This document shows positions 25,071 through 34,821 of a DNA stretch of 64,000 bases, one piece after another. Both the position numbers and the translations under genes were made by a program. Each line of letters starts with the position of its first letter. The stretch's first letter is position 1. Source of the DNA: Silicimonas algicola (lineage in GTDB: Bacteria; Pseudomonadota; Alphaproteobacteria; Rhodobacterales; Rhodobacteraceae); assembly GCF_003148765.1 (NCBI RefSeq), contig NZ_QGGV01000008.1, forward strand, positions 1 through 64,000, read 5' to 3'. The notes beneath the pieces are model-generated. The model saw nothing but the letters and a program-made list of their open reading frames with translations. It did no database searches and had not been told where the DNA came from.

Positions 25071-25158
25071 TGGCGGAAGGGGTGGGATTCGAACCCACGG
25101 ATGCTTGCACATCGCCGGTTTTCAAGACCGGTGCAATCGACCACTCTGCCACCCTTCC
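25071..25158 (-). tRNA. tRNA-Ser (anticodon TGA)
   Basis: An 88-nt cloverleaf on the minus strand with GGAAGGG/CCCTTCC acceptor stem, anticodon loop CTTGAAA (TGA), a long class II variable arm, TTCGAATCC T-loop, and an encoded CCA (25073-25071). Its 3' end faces left toward the prophage remnant, which is the usual geometry for integration into a tRNA gene. Confidence 0.95.
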
Positions 25159-25431
25159 ACAATACTCCCGCACAAGTTTTCTACACCTGTGCCTTCCGCC
25201 TCTCGGCCCCACATCCGCATGTGAGACTGGCAGGATCGGCGCCTGTGCGGGGTCTTTTCCGTCCGAACCTGCCTAGTGGGCACGGCGCGATTCTGAAAGC
25301 GGGCATGTGGGCGCGGCTTTGCGCCGCCCGGGCATCTTCCCTTTTCTTGCACCCCGCTTGCGAGTAGACTTCGTCGAAAATGGCGTCCTGACGCCGCAGA
25401 AAACGGCCTTGGCGGGGCAATGGAGCAGAAG

Positions 25432-26472
25432 ATGAACAGGTTTGTGCGATCCGGGGCGATCTCTGCGACCCTCGTCCTTGCGCTGGCGGGCTGCGAGCAG
25501 GGCCTGGGTGGACGCGATGCGGGAACGACGATGGCTGCCGCGGTTCCGACCGTGACGCGGCCAGGGTCTCGCGATGTCGAGCGGCCGGACATCTTCCAGA
25601 CCACGGAAGAGGCGCTCTGGGACGGGCGACCGTCGCTTGGCGGGGTCTGGGTGGCGCATCCCGACGTCAAGGAGCCCGAGCGGGCGATCCTGACGAACGT
25701 CTCGAACGGACAGTCGGTGCCGGGCGCCCTGTTCCGGCGCGAGCGTGAAAACCCGGGGCCGCGCATCCAGCTCTCGTCGGACGCAGCGTCGGCACTGGCC
25801 ATCCTCGCCGGTCAGCCGACCGAGGTCTCGATCATGGTCGTACGTCCCGAGGAGATCGAAGCCGCGCCCGAGCCGTTGCCGATCGCCGAGGAAACGCCGG
25901 GCGAAGCCGCCCCGACCGACTCCGCGACCGCCGACGATGCGGCCATGGCCGCAGCCGCCGGAGCCGCGGCGACCACCAGCACCACGCGCAAGCCTAATTT
26001 CCTGCAGCGCATCTTCGGGCGCAAGCAGCCGCCAGAGCCCACCGTCGCGGTCGATCCCGACCTCGCCCCCGCCGCGGACGCGTCGGTGCCCGGCGTCGAG
26101 ACCGCGCCGCTCGACCCGGTCGCGGCCACGGCCGCCGCCGCGATAGACGCCGCCGAGGCCGAGAACGCGCCTGTCGCAAGGCCGGCGGACGGCCCTGCGC
26201 CGCAGCCTGCCGCGGCCCCTCCTCCCGCCCCGTCCGCGATCAAGAACCCCTATGTCCAGGTCGGTCTCTTCAGCGTCGAGGCCAATGCCAACACGGCAGC
26301 CGAGGCGCTTCGTCGAGAGGGCATCCTGCCCGCAGTCGCCCCGAAGACCTCGAACGGCAAGACGCTCTGGCGCGTCGTGGTCGGGCCGGTCTCGACGGCC
26401 GACGACCAGGCCGCCCTGCTCGCTCAAATCAAGCGCATGGGATACAAGGACGCCTTCCTGACCGCCCAGTAA
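25432..26472 (+). CDS. SPOR-domain lipoprotein
   Basis: A 346-residue envelope lipoprotein (lipobox LALAGC, Cys ~19). After a folded middle part (EALWDGRPSLGGVWVAHPDV) there is a long Ala/Pro-rich low-complexity linker (residues ~150-265), and the last ~75 residues form a SPOR domain that binds denuded septal peptidoglycan (NPYVQVGLFSVEANANTAAE, LWRVVVGPVST, MGYKDAFLT). The ATG at 25432 was chosen because it gives a proper signal peptide. It is followed 24 bp later by a D,D-carboxypeptidase gene, consistent with a role in cell-wall remodelling at division. Confidence 0.88.
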   Translation: MNRFVRSGAISATLVLALAGCEQGLGGRDAGTTMAAAVPTVTRPGSRDVERPDIFQTTEEALWDGRPSLGGVWVAHPDVKEPERAILTNVSNGQSVPGALFRRERENPGPRIQLSSDAASALAILAGQPTEVSIMVVRPEEIEAAPEPLPIAEETPGEAAPTDSATADDAAMAAAAGAAATTSTTRKPNFLQRIFGRKQPPEPTVAVDPDLAPAADASVPGVETAPLDPVAATAAAAIDAAEAENAPVARPADGPAPQPAAAPPPAPSAIKNPYVQVGLFSVEANANTAAEALRREGILPAVAPKTSNGKTLWRVVVGPVSTADDQAALLAQIKRMGYKDAFLTAQ

Positions 26473-26496
26473 GATCACCCTTCCGGAGGACAGCTC

Positions 26497-27675
26497 ATGT
26501 TCCGCCCCCTGGCCACCTTCGCCGTATTCGTCCTCGTCTCGGCTTGTGCGACGAGCGCGCCCGTCCCTGCGCGCGCCGAGTACGAGACGCAGGCGACGGC
26601 CTCGTACATGTACGACATCACCACCGACACGGTCCTCGTCGAGAAGAACGCCGACGAGCCGCTGCCGCCCGCCTCGATGTCGAAGCTGATGACGCTCTAC
26701 ATGCTGTTCGAGGCGCTCCGCGACGGACGCGTCACGATGGACACGACGTTCAGCGTTTCGACACGCGCCCGCGAGATGGGCGGCTCGACGATGTTTCTGG
26801 ACGAAACCGACCGTCCGCGCGTCGAAGACCTGATCAAGGGCATCATCGTGCAGTCCGGCAACGACGCCTGCGTGGTCGTTGCCGAGGGCCTGGCTGGCAC
26901 CGAAGACGCCTTCGCCCGCCAGATGAATGCGCGCGCGCCCGAGATCGGTCTGACGAACTCGACCTTCACCAACGCGTCCGGATGGCCCGATCCGAACCAC
27001 CGCATGTCGGTGCGTGATCTCGGCCGCGTGGCCACTCTGCTGATCACCGAGTTTCCCGAGTACTATGGGTTCTTCGCCCTCGAGGAGTACGACTTCGACG
27101 GACGCTCGCCCTCGAACCGCTTCAACCGGAACCCGATCCTGGGGCTTGGCCTCGGCGCGGACGGGCTCAAGACGGGCCACACCGAGGAAGCCGGCTATGG
27201 CCTCGTGGGCTCGGCCAAGCAGGGTGACCGCCGGATCGTCTTCGTCTTCTCGGGCCTGAGCAGCATGGCCGAACGCCGGCAGGAGGCCGAGGCGATGATC
27301 AACTGGGGCTTCCGTCAGTTCGTGCCGAAGAACCTCGCCAAGTCGGGGGCCGTCGTGACCGAAGTGCCGGTGTGGATGGGCAACTTCGAGCGCGTCAACG
27401 CCATCGCGCGCGAGGACATCACGCTTCTGGTTCCGGCGATCGGGCAGGACAGCCTTCAGACCCGCGTCGAGTTCCGCAGCCCTATCGAAGCGCCGATCGA
27501 GGAGGGCGGACAGGTCGCCGAACTGGTCATCACCGCGCCCGACATGCCCGAGAAGAGAATCCCCCTCGTATCGGACCGCGCCGTCACGCGCGGAGGCTTC
27601 CTGCCTCGCGTGCGCGCCTCGTCCTACGTGCTGTTTGACAAGGCCAAGGGTCAGGTGCAAAGCCTGATGGAATGA
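26497..27675 (+). CDS. D-alanyl-D-alanine carboxypeptidase (low-molecular-mass PBP)
   Basis: A 392-residue S11-family penicillin-binding protein that trims the terminal D-Ala of peptidoglycan stem peptides. The active-site motifs are S60-x-x-K63 (ASMSKLM), S120-G-N (SGNDACVV) and K225-T-G (LKTGHTEEAGYG), followed by the C-terminal PBP5-type beta domain (VPVWMGNFERVNAIAREDI). It has an N-terminal signal (possible lipobox SACAT at Cys17). It is in an operon with the SPOR lipoprotein and overlaps tmk by four bases. Confidence 0.93.
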   Translation: MFRPLATFAVFVLVSACATSAPVPARAEYETQATASYMYDITTDTVLVEKNADEPLPPASMSKLMTLYMLFEALRDGRVTMDTTFSVSTRAREMGGSTMFLDETDRPRVEDLIKGIIVQSGNDACVVVAEGLAGTEDAFARQMNARAPEIGLTNSTFTNASGWPDPNHRMSVRDLGRVATLLITEFPEYYGFFALEEYDFDGRSPSNRFNRNPILGLGLGADGLKTGHTEEAGYGLVGSAKQGDRRIVFVFSGLSSMAERRQEAEAMINWGFRQFVPKNLAKSGAVVTEVPVWMGNFERVNAIAREDITLLVPAIGQDSLQTRVEFRSPIEAPIEEGGQVAELVITAPDMPEKRIPLVSDRAVTRGGFLPRVRASSYVLFDKAKGQVQSLME

Positions 27676-28292
27676 CGCGCGGGCGGTTCATCACATTCGA
27701 AGGCATCGACGGTTCGGGAAAATCCACGCAGGCAAGGCTGTTGGCCGCCTACCTGCGCTCGAAGGGCATCGAGGTCGTCCTGACGCGCGAGCCCGGCGGG
27801 TCGCCGGGAGCCGAGGAGATCAGGCGCCTTCTCGTCGAGGGCAATCCTGACCGCTGGTCAGCCGAGACCGAGATCCTGCTCTTTACCGCCGCCCGTCGCG
27901 ACCACCTCGAAAAGACCATACGCCCGGCGCTCGAACGCGGCTCGACCGTCATCTCGGACCGCTTCGCGGACTCGACGCGGGTGTATCAGGGCGCGGCGCG
28001 GGGCGAGCTTCGCGGCCTTGTCGACCGCCTGCACGAGGCCGTCATCGGGATCGAACCGGACCTGACGCTCATCATCGACATGGACCCCTCGCGCGCGCTT
28101 GAACGGGGTCTTGCCCGGAAGAGCGGCGAAGACCGTTTCGAGGAGATGGGAGAGGGCTTCCAGCACCGTCTCCGCGACGGTTTTCACAGGCTGGCGCAGG
28201 ACTTTCCGGGCCGCTGCCATCTTGTCGACGGTCAGCGCGATCCCGACAGCATCGCCGCAGAGGTTGCCCGGATCGCGGACGCCGCTCTATGA
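27672..28292 (+). CDS. tmk: Thymidylate kinase
   Basis: A 206-residue enzyme phosphorylating dTMP to dTDP. P-loop FEGIDGSGKST (residues ~8-18), the TREPGG substrate loop, ISDRFADSTRVYQG and the LID-type RKSGEDRFE are present. The ATG overlaps the carboxypeptidase stop (ATGA) and its stop overlaps holB in the same way, giving a translationally coupled string conserved in Rhodobacterales. Confidence 0.97.
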   Translation: MTRGRFITFEGIDGSGKSTQARLLAAYLRSKGIEVVLTREPGGSPGAEEIRRLLVEGNPDRWSAETEILLFTAARRDHLEKTIRPALERGSTVISDRFADSTRVYQGAARGELRGLVDRLHEAVIGIEPDLTLIIDMDPSRALERGLARKSGEDRFEEMGEGFQHRLRDGFHRLAQDFPGRCHLVDGQRDPDSIAAEVARIADAAL

Positions 28293-29404
28293 GCGACGAC
28301 CTTCCGGCCGAAGCGGATCGCGCGGATGGCGCGCCCCACCCGCGCGAGACCGCTCACCTTTTCGGACAGGGTGACGCGGAGGCCGCGTTTCTCGAGGCCG
28401 TCGCGCAGGACCGGCTGCATCACGCCTGGCTTCTGACGGGGCCCAAGGGCGTCGGGAAGGCGACCCTCGCGTGGCGGCTGGCGCGTTTCCTTCTGGCCGA
28501 GGCTCCTGCCGACGCCGGCTTCTTCGGCGACGCGCCCCCTACCCCCACGTCTCTGGACATCCCGCGGGACCATCCCGTCGCGCGACGCATTGCGGCCCTG
28601 TCCGAACCGGGCCTCCTCTTGATCCGCCGCGCCTGGGACAGCGACCGCAAGAAGCTGAAGTCGCAGATCACCGTCGACGAGGTGCGGAAACTGAACGAGT
28701 TCTTCGGCCTCACCGCGACGGATGGCGGACGGCGCATCGTCATCGTGGATGCAGCGGACGAGTTGAACCCCTCGGCCGCGAATGCGCTTCTGAAGGTTCT
28801 CGAGGAACCGCCCAAGCGGGCGGTCCTGATCCTCGTCAGCCACCAGCCTGCCCGTCTCCTTCCGACGATCCGGTCGCGCTGCCGGACGCTGCGGCTTGGC
28901 GAGGTCGGGCCCGAGGACATGGCGCGGGCCCTGTCGCAGGCCGGAGTGACGCCCGAGGACGGGCTGGCTCTGAGCGAGCTTGCCCAAGGCTCGGTCGGCG
29001 AGGCGATCCGGCTTCTCTCGCAGGACGGGCCGGGCTTGTATGCAACGATCGTGAGGCTGATCTCGGGTGGTCCCCGGATGGACCGTCAGGCCTTGCGCGC
29101 CTTTGCAGAGAACGTGACCGTCCGCGGGGCAGAGGAACGCCAGGACCTTGCCGTCCGACTTCTCAACCTCGCCCTGGTTAGGCTTGCGCGGACCGGCGCG
29201 GGCCGACCTCCCCTCGCCGAGGCCGCACCGGGCGAGATCGAGGCTTGGCGCCGCCTCGCGCCCGATGCTGGCCGCGCGCAGGTCTGGGCGACGCTTCAGC
29301 AGGAGTTGTCGTCGCGCATCGCGCACGGCCGGGCCGTGAACATCGACGCGCAAAGTCTTCTGACCGACGCCTTTCTCCGCATCGACGAGGCCGCGCGCGA
29401 CTGA
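28289..29404 (+). CDS. holB: DNA polymerase III delta' subunit
   Basis: A 371-residue clamp-loader subunit. It has the diverged P-loop TGPKGVGKATLA, the sequence VRKLNEFFGLTATDGGRRIV, IVDAADELNPSAANALLKVLEEPP and the SRC motif region IRSRCRTLRLG typical of delta'. The Walker B-like and sensor residues suit a non-hydrolysing delta' subunit. It is coupled to tmk and 42 bp upstream of tatD. Confidence 0.95.
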   Translation: MSDDLPAEADRADGAPHPRETAHLFGQGDAEAAFLEAVAQDRLHHAWLLTGPKGVGKATLAWRLARFLLAEAPADAGFFGDAPPTPTSLDIPRDHPVARRIAALSEPGLLLIRRAWDSDRKKLKSQITVDEVRKLNEFFGLTATDGGRRIVIVDAADELNPSAANALLKVLEEPPKRAVLILVSHQPARLLPTIRSRCRTLRLGEVGPEDMARALSQAGVTPEDGLALSELAQGSVGEAIRLLSQDGPGLYATIVRLISGGPRMDRQALRAFAENVTVRGAEERQDLAVRLLNLALVRLARTGAGRPPLAEAAPGEIEAWRRLAPDAGRAQVWATLQQELSSRIAHGRAVNIDAQSLLTDAFLRIDEAARD

Positions 29405-29446
29405 CCCCGCCTTGACCCTTCCCGCGGGCTGCCCGATACGGGAGCC

Positions 29447-30247
29447 ATGACCGACGCGACCCCCATCACGGACAGCCATTGCCATCTCGATTTCCCCCAG
29501 TTCGAGAGTGAGGTCGAGGCGCTGGTTTCGCGTGCGAAACAGCGGGGCGTCCATCGCATGGTGACCATCTGCACGAAGCTCGGGAAGGAACCCGAGGTCC
29601 GCGCCCTGGCCGAGACCCACCCCGGGGTGTTCTACGCCGCCGGCATCCATCCTATGTCCGCACATGAGCAGCCTGTGGTGACGGTCGAGCGGCTTGAGGA
29701 GATCGCCGGGCATCCGAAGATGGTCGGTATCGGCGAGACCGGGCTCGACTACCATTACACCGCCGAGACGAAGCCGATCCAGCAGGAGAGCCTGCGCGTC
29801 CATATCGAGGCTGCCCGCCGTACGGGCCTGCCGCTCATCATCCACGCCCGGGACGCCGACGACGACATGGCCCGGATCCTCGGCGAGGAGCACCGCGCCG
29901 GCGCCTATGCCTGCGTCATGCACTGCTTCTCGTCCGGTCGGGCGCTGGCCGAGGCGGCACTCGAACTTGGCTTCTACCTGTCCATCTCGGGGATCGCCGC
30001 CTTCCCGAAAAGCACCGAGTTGCGCGCCATCTTTGCGGATGCGCCGCTGGACCGGGTGCTGGTCGAGACGGACGCCCCCTACCTCGCGCCGCCGCCGAAC
30101 CGGGGCAAGCGCAACGAACCTGCCTACGTCGTCGACACCGCGAAGGTCGGCGCCCAGATCTTTGGGCTCTCCTACGCGGATTTCGCCCGCGCGACCGAAG
30201 CGAACTTCGAGCGTCTTTTCTCCAAGGCTGCGGAATGGCGGAGCTGA
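29447..30247 (+). CDS. TatD-family metal-dependent hydrolase
   Basis: A 266-residue TIM-barrel deoxyribonuclease-like hydrolase. Metal ligands appear in DSHCHLDFP (HxH), IGETGLDYHY (Glu), LPLIIHARDAD, MHCFSSG and VETDAPYLAP (Asp). The protein is soluble and complete. Its 3' end overlaps the MBL hydrolase gene by 13 bp. TatD proteins are 3'-5' exonucleases or D-aminoacyl hydrolase-like; the exact role is not settled. Confidence 0.93.
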   Translation: MTDATPITDSHCHLDFPQFESEVEALVSRAKQRGVHRMVTICTKLGKEPEVRALAETHPGVFYAAGIHPMSAHEQPVVTVERLEEIAGHPKMVGIGETGLDYHYTAETKPIQQESLRVHIEAARRTGLPLIIHARDADDDMARILGEEHRAGAYACVMHCFSSGRALAEAALELGFYLSISGIAAFPKSTELRAIFADAPLDRVLVETDAPYLAPPPNRGKRNEPAYVVDTAKVGAQIFGLSYADFARATEANFERLFSKAAEWRS

Positions 30248-31032
30248 CCTTCACCATCCTCGGCTGCGGCTCGTCGGGCGGAGTGCCGCGGCTTGGCGGT
30301 CTCTGGGGTGCCTGCGATCCCGACGAGCCGCGAAACCGCCGCCGCCGCTGCTCGCTTCTTGTCGAGCGGACCGAGGGCGACGCCGTGACGCGCGTCCTGA
30401 TCGACACCTCGCCCGACATGCGCCAGCAGCTTCTGGATGCGGGCGTCGGTCGCCTCGACGCGGTCGTCTTCACGCACGGCCACGCCGACCATGTTCACGG
30501 CATCGACGACCTGCGGATGATCGTCTTCAACACGCGCCAGCGCCTGCCGGTCTGGGCCGACGGGCCGACGCAGGAGAGGCTCTACTCGGGCTTCGGCTAT
30601 GCCTTCATCCAGCCCGAGGGATCGCCCTATCCGTCGATCCTCGACATGCACACGATCAAGGGCGACGTGACCGTCGGCGGTCCCGGCGGAGACATCGTCT
30701 TCCATCCCTTCCGCGTCGGGCATGGCTCCATCGACGCACTCGGCTTCCGCATCGGCGGCCTCGCGTACCTACCCGACGTGGTCGAGATCTACGATGCGGC
30801 CTGGTCGTCGCTTCAGAACCTCGACATCTTCATCGTGGACGCGCTGCGCCGCACGCCCCATCCGACCCACGCGCATCTCGACATGACGCTCGGCTGGATC
30901 GAGAAGGTGCAGCCGAAGCGCGCCATCCTGACCAACATGCACATCGACCTGGACTACAGGACCATCCTCGACGAGACGCCCGACCACGTCGTGCCCGCCT
31001 ACGACGGGATGCGCCTGAGCCTGCCGGGCTGA
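30235..31032 (+). CDS. MBL-fold metallohydrolase (PhnP-like)
   Basis: A 265-residue metallo-beta-lactamase-fold phosphodiesterase-like protein. It has a CGSSGGVPRLGG start motif, DTSPDMRQQLLDAG, the metal-binding THGHADHVHGID, the C-terminal DALRRTPHPTHAHLDMTLGW, and NMHIDLDY. This subgroup resembles PhnP and the hydrolases next to TatD in alphaproteobacteria. It overlaps tatD by 13 bp and is probably co-expressed with it. The substrate is likely a cyclic phosphodiester, by family analogy. Confidence 0.9.
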   Translation: MAELTFTILGCGSSGGVPRLGGLWGACDPDEPRNRRRRCSLLVERTEGDAVTRVLIDTSPDMRQQLLDAGVGRLDAVVFTHGHADHVHGIDDLRMIVFNTRQRLPVWADGPTQERLYSGFGYAFIQPEGSPYPSILDMHTIKGDVTVGGPGGDIVFHPFRVGHGSIDALGFRIGGLAYLPDVVEIYDAAWSSLQNLDIFIVDALRRTPHPTHAHLDMTLGWIEKVQPKRAILTNMHIDLDYRTILDETPDHVVPAYDGMRLSLPG

Positions 31033-31036
31033 TCGG

Positions 31037-31966
31037 GTGCAGGCCCTTCTGGACGTCATCCTCCCCGTCTTCCTGGTGATCGGCGGAGGCTATGTCGCAG
31101 TCTGGAAAGGCTATTTCTCGGATGCGGGCGTGGACGCCCTGATGAAGTTCAGCCAGGGCTTCGCGATCCCCTGCCTTCTGTTCCGCGCGATTTCGACGCT
31201 CGACCTCGGCGCGGACTTCAACCTGCCGCTTCTCTTCAGCTTCTATATCGGCGCGGTGACGGGCTTCTTCGCCGCCCTGACCGGCGCGCGGTTCATCTTT
31301 CGCCGAAACTGGACGGACTCCGTCGCGATCGGTTTCTGCGGCCTCTTCTCGAACTCGGTCCTCCTTGGCCTGCCGATCACCGAGCGCGCCTACGGGACCG
31401 AAGCGCTGGCCGGCAACTTTGCCATCATCGCGCTTCATCCGCCCATCTGCTATCTGATCGGCGTCACCGCAATGGAGATCGCGCGGGGCACCGGCGCAGG
31501 GCCCATTGGCACGGCGCGGAACGTGATCTGGGCGATGTTCCACAATTCGTTGATCGTGGGCATCTCGCTTGGGCTTATCGTGAACCTGAGCGGAATGACG
31601 ATGCCCGAGGTCATAACGGACGGCGTCGATCTTCTGGCCCGCGCAGCCCTGCCCTCGGCCCTCTTCGGGCTTGGCGGCGTCCTCTATCGCTACCGTCCCG
31701 AGGGTGACCTCAAGACCATCGCCATGGTCTGCGTGATCTCGCTGGTGCTGCATCCGGCGGTATCCTTCACCACCGCCACGCTTCTCGATCTGGACCGCGA
31801 CGCCTTCCGCTCGGTCGTGCTGACGGCGGCCATGGCGCCGGGCGTCAACACGTATCTCTTCGCCAACATGTACGGCGCGGCGCGGCGGGTCGCGGCCTCG
31901 TCCGTCCTGATTTCGACCGGCTTGTCGATCGGAACGGTGTGGCTCTGGCTGCTTGTCATCCCCTGA
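31037..31966 (+). CDS. AEC-family transporter
   Basis: A 309-residue inner-membrane protein with about ten hydrophobic segments in two five-helix halves, typical of the auxin efflux carrier family (VILPVFLVIGGGYVAVW, GLFSNSVLLGLPITERAYG, MFHNSLIVGISLGLIVNLSG, LTAAMAPGVNTYLFANMYG). Bacterial members carry malonate or other carboxylates. Start is a GTG at 31037, four bases after the previous stop. Confidence 0.9.
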   Translation: MQALLDVILPVFLVIGGGYVAVWKGYFSDAGVDALMKFSQGFAIPCLLFRAISTLDLGADFNLPLLFSFYIGAVTGFFAALTGARFIFRRNWTDSVAIGFCGLFSNSVLLGLPITERAYGTEALAGNFAIIALHPPICYLIGVTAMEIARGTGAGPIGTARNVIWAMFHNSLIVGISLGLIVNLSGMTMPEVITDGVDLLARAALPSALFGLGGVLYRYRPEGDLKTIAMVCVISLVLHPAVSFTTATLLDLDRDAFRSVVLTAAMAPGVNTYLFANMYGAARRVAASSVLISTGLSIGTVWLWLLVIP

Positions 31967-32123
31967 ACGCCGCCACGCATCGGATGGGATTGAGTCCTTT
32001 TGGCGACATATGTGTCCCGATGGTTCACGCGTCCGGAACATTAACCGAAATGATACCCCGGTTGTGCCCATACTCGGTCACAAAGAAGGGTTCCCCTAGC
32101 GTAAGGAAATATGGAGCAGACTG

Positions 32124-32288
32124 ATGAAAGTGGTTTCGTTTCCAGCCGCGCCGACACAGACGCAAAAGGCCACCAGGCGGCCGGCCCGCCCGATGACCCT
32201 CTTCCTTCACGTCCGGCGTTCGACGCTGATCATGCACATCGCAGACAGCCGCGCCGACGACACATCGGGCCGGGCCGAGGCGAAGTAG
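32124..32288 (+). CDS. Possible small basic protein
   Basis: A 54-residue open frame with ATG at 32124 and GGAG seven bases upstream. It reads MKVVSFPAAPTQTQKATRRP, then MTLFLHVRRSTLIMHIADSR, ending near DDTSGRAEAK. It is basic with a short hydrophobic centre. No family is recognised. It fills the gap between the AEC transporter and xylA and ends eight bases before the convergent xylA stop. Confidence 0.4.
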   Translation: MKVVSFPAAPTQTQKATRRPARPMTLFLHVRRSTLIMHIADSRADDTSGRAEAK

Positions 32289-32295
32289 ACTTCGC

Positions 32296-33603
32296 TCAAG
32301 CCTTCTGGACGAACCGGTTGACCAGGTTCTCCAGCCTTTCCTGTCGTCCCGAACGCGGCTCCGGTTGCAGGTCCTCGGACAGGACCATCTCGGTGATCTC
32401 TTCCAGCGACGACGACATCAGCTTCTTGCCGCGATCGCTGTCCCAGCCCGCATAGCGCTCGCGCCGTGCCGCTTCGAGCGAGCCATCCTCCAGCATAGCC
32501 GCCGCCGCCTTCAGCCCTTGGGCGCAAACATCCATCGCCCCCACATGCGCGAGGATCAGGTCTTCGGGGTCGAGAGACTGGCGCCGGAGCTTCGAGTCGA
32601 AGTTGGTGCCGCCGGTCTGGAAGCCGCCCGCCTTAAGGATCTCGTAATAGACCATCGCCACTTCCGGCACGTTGTTCGGAAACTGGTCGGTGTCCCAGCC
32701 GGACTGGTAGTCGTTGCGGTTCATGTCGATCGAGCCGAAGACACCCAGGCTCATCGCAAGTGCCACCTCGTGTTCGAAGGTGTGTCCTGCGAGGATCGCG
32801 TGTCCCTGCTCGATGTTCAGCTTCACCTCGTCTTCGAGTCCGTAGCGCTTGAGGAAGGCGTAGCAGGCGGCGACGTCGTAGTCGTACTGATGCTTCGTCG
32901 GCTCCTGAGGCTTCGGCTCGACAAGGATCGTGCCCTTGAAGCCGGTCTTGTGCTTGTAGTCGACGACCATCGACAGCATCCGCGCCATCTGGTCGGCTTC
33001 GCGGCCGAGGTCGGTGTTCAGGAGCGTCTCATAACCTTCGCGACCGCCCCAGAGGACGTAGTTCTCGCCGTTCAGCTTGCGCGTGGCGTCCATGTTCGCC
33101 TTGATGGTCGCGGCGGCGTAGGCAAAGACGTCCGGGTCGGGGTTGGTGGACGCGCCCGACATGAAGCGGCGGTGTGAGAATAGGTTTGCGGTGCCCCAGA
33201 GTAGCCGTGTGCCCGTCTCCTCCATCTTCCCGCCGATGTAGTCGGTGATGGCCTCGAGGTTCTTGGTGTTCTCGGCATAGCTCTCGACCTCGGGCCGGGC
33301 GTCGGCGTCGTGGAAGCAGAAGAACGGCTGGCCGAGGATACGGAACATCTCGAAGGCGACGTCGGCTTTCGTGCGCGCGTGATCCATGGTCGAGCCGAAC
33401 CAGGGGCGGTCGAAGGTCCGTCCGCCGAAGGGGTCGCCGCCCTCCCATGCGAAGCTGTGCCAGTAGGCGACGGCGAATCGCAGGTGATCCTCCATCCGGC
33501 GACCGGCGACCTGTGCGTCCGGATCGTAGTGGCGGTAGGCGAAATCGTTCGACGTCTCGGGGCCTTCATAGGCGACAGACGGAATGTCCTTGAAAAACGA
33601 CAT
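32296..33603 (-). CDS. xylA: Xylose isomerase
   Basis: A 435-residue class II xylose isomerase that interconverts D-xylose and D-xylulose. Catalytic and metal-site patterns are all present: [11 protein letters not shown] (His), [58 protein letters not shown]. It is the last gene of a minus-strand sugar-oxidation/uptake cluster (33636-39112). No xylulokinase gene is visible nearby. Confidence 0.96.
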   Translation of the reverse strand: MSFFKDIPSVAYEGPETSNDFAYRHYDPDAQVAGRRMEDHLRFAVAYWHSFAWEGGDPFGGRTFDRPWFGSTMDHARTKADVAFEMFRILGQPFFCFHDADARPEVESYAENTKNLEAITDYIGGKMEETGTRLLWGTANLFSHRRFMSGASTNPDPDVFAYAAATIKANMDATRKLNGENYVLWGGREGYETLLNTDLGREADQMARMLSMVVDYKHKTGFKGTILVEPKPQEPTKHQYDYDVAACYAFLKRYGLEDEVKLNIEQGHAILAGHTFEHEVALAMSLGVFGSIDMNRNDYQSGWDTDQFPNNVPEVAMVYYEILKAGGFQTGGTNFDSKLRRQSLDPEDLILAHVGAMDVCAQGLKAAAAMLEDGSLEAARRERYAGWDSDRGKKLMSSSLEEITEMVLSEDLQPEPRSGRQERLENLVNRFVQKA

Positions 33604-33635
33604 GATAGCTCCAGAAGTTCGCGCAGTGCGCGCGT

Positions 33636-34811
33636 TCAGATGTTCAGGGTGACCCAGGATGCGTTCCGCGCCGAGGACCGAACGCAGGCATCGACGAAAG
33701 CCACTCCGGTTACGCCGTCGAGGATGTCGGGAAAATGGATGTCCTCGGGGATTGGCTCCCCCGCCTTCTTCGCCCGGATCGCGCGGGCGGCTTCGGAATA
33801 GATGTTGGCGAAGCCCTCGAGATAGCCTTCAGGATGTCCAGGGGGGATGCGCGACATGCGTGCCGCCGCCGGGCCCGATCCCGCGCCATTCCGGGTCAGA
33901 AGGCGCTTCGGCTCACCGAAGGGCGTGTGCCAGAGATAGTTCGGATCCTCCTGCGCCCATTCGAGCCCGCCCTTGGTGCCGTAGACACGCAGGCGAAGGC
34001 CGTTCTCGTTGCCGGGCGCGACCTGGCTGCACCAGAGCATCCCCCGTGCCCCGCCCTCGAAGCGCAGCATGACATGGCCGTTGTCGTCGACCCGTCGGCC
34101 CGCGACGAAGCTCTGAAGGTCGGCGGCAAGGCTTTCCAGCGTCAGACCGGTCACGAAGCTTGCCAGGTTGAAGGCGTGCGTGCCGATGTCGCCGGTCGAG
34201 CCGCCCGCGCCCGAGCGTTCGGGATCCGTCCGCCAGCCGGCCTGTTTCTGGCCGGTGCTCTCGACGTCCTCGGTCAGCCAATCCTGGGCGTATTCGACCT
34301 GAACGACGCGGATCTCGCCCAGGTCTCCGGCAGCGATCATCTCGCGCGCCTGCCGGATCATCGGGTAGCCCGTGTAGTTGTGGGTTAGGACGAACAGCGC
34401 ATCCGACGTCTCGGCCGCCTTCGCCATCTTGCGCGCCTCGGGGAGGGTCGACGTCAGGGGCTTGTCGCAGATGACGTGGATGCCGCGCTTCAGGAACTCG
34501 CGCGCGACGGGATAATGCATGTGGTTCGGCGTCACGATGGCGACAGCGTCGATGCCGCCCTTCATGCGCGCCTCGCGCTTCGCCATCGCGGAGAAGTCGT
34601 CGTAGACGCGCTTGGGGTCGAGGCCGAGGTCGGCGCCGGAGGCCTGCGATTTTTCGGGGGTCGAGGAGAAGGCTCCCGCCACCAGATCCCAATGGCCGTC
34701 GATGCGGCTGGCGATCCGGTGGACCCCGCCGATGAAGGCGTCGCGCCCGCCGCCGACCATGCCGAGACGCAGGCGGCCGGTGGTCTGTTCCGAAGTTCCG
34801 TCGATCGGCAT
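33636..34811 (-). CDS. Gfo/Idh/MocA-family oxidoreductase
   Basis: A 391-residue NAD(P)-dependent sugar or inositol dehydrogenase type protein. The Rossmann motif is [18 protein letters not shown]; the family signature [15 protein letters not shown] with the EKP-like KP follows, then [14 protein letters not shown] with the catalytic-type His. It lies 11 bp downstream of the sugar phosphate isomerase gene and 33 bp upstream of xylA. Its substrate cannot be fixed from sequence; the neighbours point to a C5/C6 sugar or polyol. Confidence 0.92.
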   Translation of the reverse strand: MPIDGTSEQTTGRLRLGMVGGGRDAFIGGVHRIASRIDGHWDLVAGAFSSTPEKSQASGADLGLDPKRVYDDFSAMAKREARMKGGIDAVAIVTPNHMHYPVAREFLKRGIHVICDKPLTSTLPEARKMAKAAETSDALFVLTHNYTGYPMIRQAREMIAAGDLGEIRVVQVEYAQDWLTEDVESTGQKQAGWRTDPERSGAGGSTGDIGTHAFNLASFVTGLTLESLAADLQSFVAGRRVDDNGHVMLRFEGGARGMLWCSQVAPGNENGLRLRVYGTKGGLEWAQEDPNYLWHTPFGEPKRLLTRNGAGSGPAAARMSRIPPGHPEGYLEGFANIYSEAARAIRAKKAGEPIPEDIHFPDILDGVTGVAFVDACVRSSARNASWVTLNI

Positions 34812-34821
34812 GTCGTCCCCC

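Noticed and set aside
25273-27660. Very long open frame on the minus strand opposite the SPOR lipoprotein and carboxypeptidase genes
   Set aside because: It is the antisense frame of two well-supported genes, is rich in Arg/Gly/His/Asp with no family pattern, and arises from third-position GC bias.
28232-29923. 563-codon minus-strand frame opposite holB and tatD
   Set aside because: Antisense shadow of holB and tatD, which have complete catalytic or family motifs; composition is biased and no motif is seen.
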